This document shows positions 1-5,204 of a stretch of DNA of 6,221 bases, piece after piece. Position numbers and translations under genes: made by a program. The DNA lies in assembly GCA_024643485.1 (NCBI GenBank), contig JAHEMU010000167.1:1-6221 (forward strand), written 5' to 3'. This DNA comes from Cytophagales bacterium (GTDB lineage Bacteria > Bacteroidota > Bacteroidia > Cytophagales > Cyclobacteriaceae). A model generated the notes under the pieces. That model ran no database searches and was not told where the DNA came from. It saw nothing but the letters and a program-made list of their open reading frames with translations. Position 1 is the first letter of the stretch. Each line of letters begins with the position of its first letter.

Positions 1-612
1 CGACTCTTTACAACCGTATTTATTATCAAATTTAGATTTGGTAACTGAATCATTCACATTGATTGCAGGCATAACCAAGGTTCCGTTTTCTTCTCTTTCG
101 ATCAAACGATGAACTCCAGTGGTTGTTTCTTCAGAAAGACCTTTAATACCTGAAACGAATTCAGGGAAACGATCAAAAACCATATTGGTTAAATCTCCAC
201 CGTCATCAAGAATCATATTTAAAGGCTGACCATCAGGGAACACCAATGTTTGCTCGATACACCAATCAAATTCTTTTTCATTCATACCTTTCCAGGCATA
301 TACTGGAACACCTGCAGCAGCGATTGCGGCCGCGGCGTGGTCTTGAGTGGAAAAAATATTACATGAAGACCATTGAACATCTGCACCTAAATCAATTAAG
401 GTTTCAATAAGTACGGCCGTTTGAATAGTCATATGCAGGCAACCTGCGATTTTAGCGCCTTTCAAAGGTTTTTGACCCGCGTACTCTTCGCGAATTGACA
501 TTAAGCCAGGCATCTCTGCTTCAGCTAAACGAATTTCTTTTCTACCCCAATCAGCTAGGCTGATATCCTTTACTTTAAATTTCAACTTTTCTTCGATCAT
601 GATTTTCTTCAT
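1..612 (-). CDS. ahcY: S-adenosylhomocysteinase (adenosylhomocysteine hydrolase), N-terminal part, cut by window edge
   Basis: Reversible NAD-dependent hydrolysis of S-adenosyl-L-homocysteine to adenosine and homocysteine in the cytoplasm, clearing the inhibitory product of SAM-dependent methylation. Translating the minus strand from ATG 612-610 gives 204 uninterrupted codons running off the left edge, a little under half of the usual enzyme (about 430-470 residues). Hallmarks seen: DWGRKEI at 21-27, GCLHMTIQTAVLIETL at 58-73, WSSCNIFSTQDHAAAA at 81-96, ILDDGGDLT at 134-142, SEETTTGVH at 160-168 and NDSVTKSKFDN at 187-197. By alignment from memory with the human enzyme, the substrate-site residues H55, T57, D131, E156, K186 and D190 correspond to H60, T62, D137, E162, K192 and D196, all present. 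The NAD-binding half lies outside the window. A second in-frame ATG at 600-598 (residue 5) is an alternative start. The propeller gene ends 67 bases upstream and a promoter-like sequence lies between them, so ahcY probably has its own transcript. Confidence 0.97.
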   Translation of the reverse strand, partial: MKKIMIEEKLKFKVKDISLADWGRKEIRLAEAEMPGLMSIREEYAGQKPLKGAKIAGCLHMTIQTAVLIETLIDLGADVQWSSCNIFSTQDHAAAAIAAAGVPVYAWKGMNEKEFDWCIEQTLVFPDGQPLNMILDDGGDLTNMVFDRFPEFVSGIKGLSEETTTGVHRLIEREENGTLVMPAINVNDSVTKSKFDNKYGCKES

Positions 613-619
613 TAAACTG

Positions 620-650
620 CAAATTTAAGGCTTATTATTGGTAAGCACAA
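620..650 (-). promoter_or_regulatory. Putative Bacteroidota-type promoter of ahcY
   Basis: On the minus strand TTG (650-648) is followed after 20 bases by TAAATTTG (627-620), an exact match to the Bacteroidota -7 consensus TAnnTTTG at a normal distance from the -33 element. Only seven bases separate it from the ATG at 612, so transcription would begin at or next to that codon. The region is AT-rich, so a chance match is possible. Confidence 0.45.
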
Positions 651-679
651 CGTAATAAACAGCAATAACTTCTATTTTG

Positions 680-1984
680 TTACTTCGTCAATAAGTCCTT
701 GGCTAAAATTACGGTAGTCCAAATAGAAGTTTTACCCGATTCGTCCATTTGTGTCCATACTGGGGCTATTACTCCTTTATATGCATCGATGGCAATATAA
801 TCGCCAAAAAACTTATTTTCCTTCGTCTTAAATGATGTTGAATTAAGCTTTAATTCTTTAAAATTATTTCCTCCATCAAATGAATACGCGAAATAAACAT
901 CCGTTTGTTCATCATTATGGTTTCTTCTATCGTAATAAACGACATACAACATACCATTCGCTTCATCCACCGTCATTGCAGGAAAAAACTGATGGGTTTG
1001 TGTGGTATCCTGATTCACACGGATTTTAGATGACCATATATCGCCGGTACGCGTACTCTTTTTCAAAAAGATATCTGTATCATTTTCACCGTTACTTTGG
1101 TCAGACCACAATAAATAAATACTTCCTGAAAGACTACTATTCGATTGATCAATTTTTAAAGTAGGCAAGCCATTTGCTCTTCCCAATGCCGGGATTTCGA
1201 AATTCCAACCACCCGGCTGCTTTTCTATTTCTAAATCATTACGCAACCACATTTTTCCTTTATCAAACGAACGGTCCATGTAGATTTTCTCATCTAAAGC
1301 ATATACCACAAAAATGTGACCTAGCTTATTGATTGCAGGGTACCCGCCCATTGCAGTACCATCTCCATCGAGGCAATCGCCAGGAAGTTTATTGATTTTT
1401 ATAGGCTGTGACCATTTTTTACCTCCATTTGAAGAGGAACTGAACATTATATTGCTTTCATCCTCCGGGTTTTTACTTCCGTATTTGTCGAACTGTGTCC
1501 AGGATAAATAAATTTCATTATTTTTTTTGCTGTATATAGGAGTTTGTTTGTCCTGATCCGTTGGCGGATTTAACCCCACGTAACTTCCGTTATCCCATGA
1601 CAAACCACCATCACTTGACTTTTGGACCACCATTCTATCCAATTTATTTTCATTATCATTTTCCTCTCCTTCTGGGTCTGACAGGTGGAAGAAATAAATA
1701 TCACCTTTTTTATCACTAATTAACATGGGGTCTCCAAAAACTCCATAGGAACTCTCTACTGTTCTAAACTCCCAGGTTTTTCCACTATCTAAGGAAACAT
1801 ATACCTTATCAAGGATAGCTGCGGCAACGATATTTGATTGATTTTTTCTACTAATTACGATTGAAGGCTCTGATGGAGGGTACTTACCTTCCACAGCTTC
1901 ATCTATTTTAATAGGTGTGAATAATTGGGCATTTATGTTAAACGCGGAAATAAAAACAAAAAACAATAGAATAAAACGCATCAT
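680..1984 (-). CDS. Secreted sialidase-like (BNR/Asp-box) six-bladed beta-propeller protein, function unknown
   Basis: A 434-residue exported protein with no function I can name. Residues 1-19 form a signal peptide (Met-Met-Arg, a hydrophobic core, then NINA|Q with a likely signal peptidase I cut after Ala19). The mature part carries six Asp-box (S-x-D-x-G-x-x-W) motifs: SLDSGKTW 64-71, SSDGGLSW 123-130, SSNGGKKW 184-191, SFDKGKMW 239-246, STRTGDIW 310-317 (degenerate) and SFDGGNNF 368-375. Their 55-71 residue spacing fits one box per blade of a six-bladed propeller. Residues 350-354 (YYDRR) and 394-410 (GDYIAID..PVW) resemble conserved stretches in proteins annotated as 'exo-alpha-sialidase' or 'BNR repeat'. 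No F/YRIP motif of true sialidases is present, so enzymatic sialidase activity is doubtful; glycan binding is equally possible. There is no lipobox Cys and no recognisable type IX secretion C-terminal domain, so a periplasmic or released protein is likely. ATG at 1984 is chosen because it starts the signal peptide; ATG 1981 is equally possible. It is flanked by gaps of 67 and 124 bases and is probably transcribed alone. Confidence 0.85.
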   Translation of the reverse strand: MMRFILLFFVFISAFNINAQLFTPIKIDEAVEGKYPPSEPSIVISRKNQSNIVAAAILDKVYVSLDSGKTWEFRTVESSYGVFGDPMLISDKKGDIYFFHLSDPEGEENDNENKLDRMVVQKSSDGGLSWDNGSYVGLNPPTDQDKQTPIYSKKNNEIYLSWTQFDKYGSKNPEDESNIMFSSSSNGGKKWSQPIKINKLPGDCLDGDGTAMGGYPAINKLGHIFVVYALDEKIYMDRSFDKGKMWLRNDLEIEKQPGGWNFEIPALGRANGLPTLKIDQSNSSLSGSIYLLWSDQSNGENDTDIFLKKSTRTGDIWSSKIRVNQDTTQTHQFFPAMTVDEANGMLYVVYYDRRNHNDEQTDVYFAYSFDGGNNFKELKLNSTSFKTKENKFFGDYIAIDAYKGVIAPVWTQMDESGKTSIWTTVILAKDLLTK

Positions 1985-1996
1985 ATAATCGAATCA

Positions 1997-2023
1997 AAAT
2001 TGGATGACAAATATATCCAATTT
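1997..2023. repeat. Perfect 9-bp inverted repeat enclosing the -7 region of the propeller gene
   Basis: AAATTGGAT at 1997-2005 and ATCCAATTT at 2015-2023 are exact reverse complements separated by nine bases. The dyad begins 12 bases upstream of the propeller gene's ATG, and the promoter-like TATATTTG sits in its spacer and right arm. It could be an operator or an mRNA hairpin. As a terminator for the upstream adenosyltransferase it would be poor, because the stem is AT-rich and no long U-run follows. Confidence 0.5.
2008..2015 (-). promoter_or_regulatory. Possible -7 promoter element of the propeller gene
   Basis: The minus strand reads TATATTTG, an exact TAnnTTTG match, 23 bases upstream of the ATG at 1984. 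No TTG is found at the expected -33 distance (the region there reads TTTTTAAT), so the promoter is incomplete or depends on an activator. Matches this short occur by chance in AT-rich DNA. Confidence 0.3.
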
Positions 2024-2108
2024 CCTTAAAACCCCATTAAAAATAGGTAGTAGGTTACAAAGATCCTTGATTTTTTAGAATAACTGAGCGATTCAAAATG
2101 AAAACTGA

Positions 2109-2654
2109 TTACTTAGAGGGCTTCCATGCGATTTCTTCCTTGCCTTGATCATTGATTATTTTTCTCGAAAGCACAAAAAGAAAATCAGATAGGCGATTAA
2201 GAAATTGAACAATAAATGGATTCACCTCCATTTGTGCACCAAGGGCCACGACCTGACGTTCTGCTCTACGACATACTGTTCTAGCAACATGGCATTCGGA
2301 AGATTCGCGGGACCCACCAGGGAGAATAAAAAATGTTAATTCGGGAAGTTTATCCTGAAATTCGTCCATTTTATTCTCCATTTGAGTAATCAACGCATCG
2401 TTCAAGTCTGGAAGTTTAAGTTTTTTATCAGGATTTGAAGCCAGATAAGAACCAATATTAAATAATTCAGATTGAAGGGAATGTAGAAAAGATACTTCCT
2501 CTTTTAGTACCTCGTAAGAGGCCAACAACCCCAACCAGGAATTGAGTTCATCCACGGTACCATAGGTTTCAATTTGCAATTCTGCCTTTGAAACGCGTTT
2601 TCCGCCATAAAGTCCGGTAGTACCTTGATCGCCTGTTTTGGTATATATTTTCAC
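2109..2654 (-). CDS. ATP:cob(I)alamin adenosyltransferase, PduO/MMAB type, GTG start
   Basis: Transfers the 5'-deoxyadenosyl group of ATP to cob(I)alamin, giving adenosylcobalamin, the cofactor of methylmalonyl-CoA mutase and other mutases; cytoplasmic, usually a trimer. The 181 residues match the family's usual length. Motifs seen: N-terminal ATP-binding TKTGDQGTT (5-13), YGTVDELN (31-38), PGGSRESSECHVAR (112-125), TVCRRAER (126-133) and FLNRLSDFLF (151-160). Compared from memory with Lactobacillus reuteri PduO, D35, F109, R125, R129 and N153 occupy the positions of its D35, F112, R128, R132 and N156, so the active site looks complete. The start is GTG (2654-2652): the family's standard N-terminus M-KIYTKTGD begins exactly there and no ATG precedes it nearby. 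Only two bases (TT) separate this GTG from the TAA of the ABC ATPase, so the two are co-transcribed and probably translationally coupled. No corrinoid-synthesis gene is nearby, which fits salvage of imported B12. Of the three adenosyltransferase families the motifs exclude CobA/BtuR and EutT. Confidence 0.93.
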   Translation of the reverse strand: MKIYTKTGDQGTTGLYGGKRVSKAELQIETYGTVDELNSWLGLLASYEVLKEEVSFLHSLQSELFNIGSYLASNPDKKLKLPDLNDALITQMENKMDEFQDKLPELTFFILPGGSRESSECHVARTVCRRAERQVVALGAQMEVNPFIVQFLNRLSDFLFVLSRKIINDQGKEEIAWKPSK

Positions 2655-2656
2655 AA

Positions 2657-3376
2657 TTATCTTGTTGCTAATAATGCAGGATCCGTGATATTGTCGTTTA
2701 ACACATCTGTTTCAACCACTCCATCTCTCAATCGAATGATGCGATGTGCATAATGTGCGATATCATCTTCGTGAGTTACCATGATGATGGTGTTTCCCGC
2801 TTGATGCAGCTTTGCGAACAAGTCCATGATATCGTATGACGTTTTAGAATCTAGGTTACCAGTAGGCTCATCGGCAAGGATAATACTTGGGTCGTTCACC
2901 AAAGCTCTTGCAATGGCCACCCTTTGTCTTTGTCCACCACTTAATTCATTGGGTTTGTGATGCGCTCTCGTTCCCAAACCAACAGAATCGAGTGCCATCA
3001 TGGCTTTTTCCTGACGATCCGCCTTGTTATAACCTGCATATATCAATGGCAAAGCTACGTTTTCAAGAGATGATGCACGAGGAAGTAAGTTGAAAGTTTG
3101 GAAAACGAAACCAATTTCCTTATTTCTAATTTCTGCTAATTCATTTTCAGTCATATCAGAAACATCCTTATTATTCAATACATATCTACCCGCAGAAGGA
3201 GTATCTAAACATCCAATGATGTTCATTAAAGTAGACTTTCCTGATCCAGAAGGACCCATGAAAGCCACGTATTCCCCTCTGTTTATCGTAATGGAGATGG
3301 TTTTTAGTGCATCCACCACCTGATTACCCATTACATATCTTTTCGCAATTTCCGAAGTTCTAATTATTTCACCCAT
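2657..3376 (-). CDS. ABC transporter ATP-binding protein, LolD/MacB-like
   Basis: The nucleotide-binding subunit of an ABC system of the LolD/MacB/FtsE group, which hydrolyses ATP at the inner face of the membrane to drive a partner permease. All motifs of a working ATPase are visible in 239 residues: Walker A GPSGSGKST (41-49), Q-loop Gln93 in VFQTFNLLPR, signature LSGGQRQR (145-152), Walker B IILADE with catalytic Glu170, D-loop NLDS (174-177) and switch His202 (MVTHE). The FNLLPR stretch and overall length are typical of the MacB/LolD group. That group works with FtsX/MacB_PCD-like permeases, but no permease gene is adjacent on either side. Its only close neighbour is the cobalamin adenosyltransferase two bases downstream, so the substrate (lipoprotein, peptide, drug or other) cannot be told. 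ATG 3376 gives the usual short lead-in before the first strand. A 72-base gap separates it from the hydrolase gene; I see no convincing promoter or terminator there. Confidence 0.93.
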   Translation of the reverse strand: MGEIIRTSEIAKRYVMGNQVVDALKTISITINRGEYVAFMGPSGSGKSTLMNIIGCLDTPSAGRYVLNNKDVSDMTENELAEIRNKEIGFVFQTFNLLPRASSLENVALPLIYAGYNKADRQEKAMMALDSVGLGTRAHHKPNELSGGQRQRVAIARALVNDPSIILADEPTGNLDSKTSYDIMDLFAKLHQAGNTIIMVTHEDDIAHYAHRIIRLRDGVVETDVLNDNITDPALLATR

Positions 3377-3448
3377 AACCTTTAATTTCCAACCTAAAAT
3401 TAAATAAACAAACTAGTTTCTACTATGTTTAATTACATAAACGGAGGA

Positions 3449-4327
3449 TTAGGCTTGTTGAAGTTCCAATTTAGCAGTTGGTTCCTTTGCAAACTGCATG
3501 GCATGTTGTATCGCTTCTTCTGCAATCAATATCCTATTATGGCCATATCCTTTGGTTCTAATAAGATTTAATTGGGGATGAATTTTTTTCAAATTGATGG
3601 CGTGCGCTAATCCCACCTCCTTATCATTCTCATCGTGCAGAACGAGTATTTTTAGGTTTTTTACTTGGGTGATTAACGAGGAAGACATAAAAGCTTCAAA
3701 TGGCTTGCCCGTTAACGTTTTTACATGGTTGTGAATGGCTTGAAGCGATTGCTTTTTACCATTAATTTTATTTAGGAATTCACCTAATAAATCACTTTCG
3801 ATAGAGGGGCTTCCGATCATCATTAATTGGGTATGAGTGGCTCCATTGATTGAAGCAAGTAGGCCGGAAACTCCTCCAAAAGAATGGCCAATAATTGTTT
3901 TAATCTGATGTTTTTTAACCAATTGCTCAATGATTTCACTGTATTCCATGATGGAAGTTCTTTTTCCTGTAGATTTTCCGTGCCCTGGGGCGTCAAATGA
4001 AACTACTTTAAACCCTGCTTTTGTAAATTCTTCCATAAATCGCCAAAATTGGGTAGCTCGTCCAGACCAACCGTGCACCAATAACACCGGAATTCCCTCG
4101 CCTAAGGAATAGGTCACCACCTTATTTCCATTTAGCATGATGGTATCCTGCTTAAGTTGATTGAGCATTGGCTTTTCCCGTTCAGGAAACGGATAACGGA
4201 TGGGGTGAAAGAATAATCGCAGCGCCCATTTATTCGCTAACCAAGGAGATATTTTTTCTATTTTCGGAAACGTCCATCGCAGGATTCGATAAGGCAATGG
4301 AAGAATCACTTTCTTTTTGTTTTTCAT
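3449..4327 (-). CDS. Alpha/beta-hydrolase fold protein, substrate unknown
   Basis: A 292-residue probable serine hydrolase (esterase/lipase-like); the substrate cannot be inferred. A basic N-terminal extension of about 65 residues (1-65, with no clear signal peptide) precedes a compact core. Visible motifs are the oxyanion-hole segment LLVHGWSG (82-89), SFDAPGHGKS (110-119), nucleophile elbow GHSFGG (147-152) with Ser149, the acid loop VLHDENDKEVG (229-239) with Asp235 the likeliest acid, and GYGHNRIL (260-267) with His263. The Ser-Asp-His triad is therefore complete. Its ATG (4327-4325) overlaps the TGA of the TetR gene as ATGA, which indicates co-transcription and translational coupling, and supports both the start choice and control by that repressor. 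A repressor paired with a hydrolase suggests induction by an ester, fatty acid or xenobiotic, but this is inference. The gene ends 72 bases before the ABC ATPase; only a weak 5-bp hairpin (3427-3442) lies downstream, so readthrough is possible. Confidence 0.9.
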   Translation of the reverse strand: MKNKKKVILPLPYRILRWTFPKIEKISPWLANKWALRLFFHPIRYPFPEREKPMLNQLKQDTIMLNGNKVVTYSLGEGIPVLLVHGWSGRATQFWRFMEEFTKAGFKVVSFDAPGHGKSTGKRTSIMEYSEIIEQLVKKHQIKTIIGHSFGGVSGLLASINGATHTQLMMIGSPSIESDLLGEFLNKINGKKQSLQAIHNHVKTLTGKPFEAFMSSSLITQVKNLKILVLHDENDKEVGLAHAINLKKIHPQLNLIRTKGYGHNRILIAEEAIQHAMQFAKEPTAKLELQQA

Positions 4328-4920
4328 TTTGCTTGAAATAATTTTTCGTCGAGCCAGCTGATCAGAGTGTCCCCTGCCTGCTCTACATAAATTCGATTCT
4401 TAAAGACGCGGGACATAACCAAAGCACCTTCCATGGTCACCACCAGATGAGATGCTAACGAATAGGTATTTTCTACCTTATAAAATTCTCCGGAATTGAT
4501 TCCCTGTTGTATTTTCAATTCCACATATCGGATCAACATTTCCAGTCCCTCCTTAGCCTTGTCCAATAGCGACGGGTAGGTATTGGCACTATCCATTACC
4601 GTATTGAATATTGGGCACCCGCCTACAATGACAGGTTGGATATAAAATTCCTTCATTGTTTCTATGACTGAGTTAAGTTTATCCCATGCGGAGGTATCCT
4701 TATCCAATCTCACCCTAAAGCGTTGGATAACTAAATGAAGGCTGTAATCGAATGCTTGGATGGCGATTTCCTCCTTGTTTTTGAAGTAATTATAAATACC
4801 CCCTTTTTGGAGACCCGTAGCTTTCATGATATCTGAAAGGGAACAACCATCATAACCGTTCATATTGAACAATTCTGCGGATTTTTCCAGTATCATCTGT
4901 TTGGTATCTCTCTCTTCCAT
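4324..4920 (-). CDS. TetR/AcrR-family transcriptional repressor
   Basis: A 198-residue one-component regulator, the standard TetR size. The N-terminal DNA-binding domain spans about residues 5-52: KQMILEKSAELFNMNGY, then the helix-turn-helix CSLSDIMKATGLQKGGIYNYF (26-46) ending in the KNKEEI cap, which is highly typical. The C-terminal ligand/dimer domain (about 55-198) is all helical, with a GGCPIFN motif at 100-106 like that in many AcrR-type proteins whose C-terminal domains carry GCP-x-x-N; the ligand is unknown. A perfect 18-bp palindrome ends five bases before the ATG at 4920 and overlaps the predicted transcription start, so the protein most likely represses its own operon. The downstream hydrolase shares an ATGA junction and is the most probable regulated function. 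The divergent acs gene begins 284 bases away, so joint control is possible but not indicated by a second palindrome near its start. Confidence 0.95.
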   Translation of the reverse strand: MEERDTKQMILEKSAELFNMNGYDGCSLSDIMKATGLQKGGIYNYFKNKEEIAIQAFDYSLHLVIQRFRVRLDKDTSAWDKLNSVIETMKEFYIQPVIVGGCPIFNTVMDSANTYPSLLDKAKEGLEMLIRYVELKIQQGINSGEFYKVENTYSLASHLVVTMEGALVMSRVFKNRIYVEQAGDTLISWLDEKLFQAK

Positions 4921-4925
4921 AATTA

Positions 4926-4943
4926 AGACCGACCGGTCGGTCT
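4926..4943. promoter_or_regulatory. Perfect 18-bp palindrome, probable TetR operator
   Basis: AGACCGACCGGTCGGTCT is identical to its reverse complement over 18 bases and stands out as GC-rich in an AT-rich spacer. It lies five bases before the tetR ATG and directly downstream of the predicted -7 element, so bound repressor would block transcription. GACCG..CGGTC palindromes of this kind are common as TetR-family operators beside their own genes. Confidence 0.85.
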
Positions 4944-4944
4944 G

Positions 4945-4976
4945 TAAATGTAAGTGAATAAAAATGAATAGTCAAA
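4945..4976 (-). promoter_or_regulatory. Putative Bacteroidota-type promoter of the tetR-hydrolase operon
   Basis: On the minus strand TTTG (4976-4973) is followed after 20 bases by TACATTTA (4952-4945), seven of eight positions of the -7 consensus TAnnTTTG. The expected start point falls inside the palindrome at 4926-4943, giving a leader of about 20 bases. Position relative to the operator makes this more credible than sequence alone. Confidence 0.5.
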
Positions 4977-5138
4977 TAAAAGTTGGGGCTTATTTAAAAA
5001 GTAAGGGAATTAGAGGGATTGAGTGATTTATCAGTCACCAAATCAACCCATCTTCGGAACACATTTTCTAATTGATCTGCTAATTCAAAATAAAGTAAAT
5101 ATAAACTTCAAAAGAATATAAATAAAAATGCATATCCT

Positions 5139-5168
5139 TTTGAATTAATTGACAGTGGCTGTAATTTG
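5139..5168 (+). promoter_or_regulatory. Possible promoter of acs
   Basis: TTTG (5139-5142) is followed after 19 bases by TAATTTG (5162-5168), a -7-like element one base shorter than TAnnTTTG, 36 bases before the acs ATG. An overlapping TTGACA (5149-5154) resembles a sigma-70 -35 box but has no -10 partner at 17 bases. The rest of the 4977-5138 spacer is AT-rich and shows no gene or strong repeat. Confidence 0.3.
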
Positions 5169-5204
5169 TTCGCTCAATTTGATGTTATTATTAAAAAGGG
5201 TTGC

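Noticed and set aside
613..679. SAH or SAM riboswitch upstream of ahcY
   Set aside because: The 67-base gap is AT-rich, holds a promoter-like sequence close to the ATG and shows no structured conserved core.
1329..1511. 60-codon plus-strand frame inside the propeller gene, and a similar one at 3930-4112 inside the hydrolase
   Set aside because: Short antisense frames within genes with clear protein motifs; no start signal or family resemblance.
2887..3323. Two open frames on the plus strand (2887-3093 and 3090-3323)
   Set aside because: Both are antisense to the ABC ATPase across its conserved motifs, with no domain of their own.
3427..3442. Hairpin GTTTA-N6-TAAAC after the hydrolase stop, considered as a terminator
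   Set aside because: Five AT-rich base pairs without a following U-run; too weak to call.
5023..5038. CRP-like half sites GTGA...TCAC upstream of acs
   Set aside because: The half sites are eight bases apart instead of the six of the CRP consensus, they lie 165 bases or more from the acs start, and Bacteroidota regulators differ from the E. coli one.
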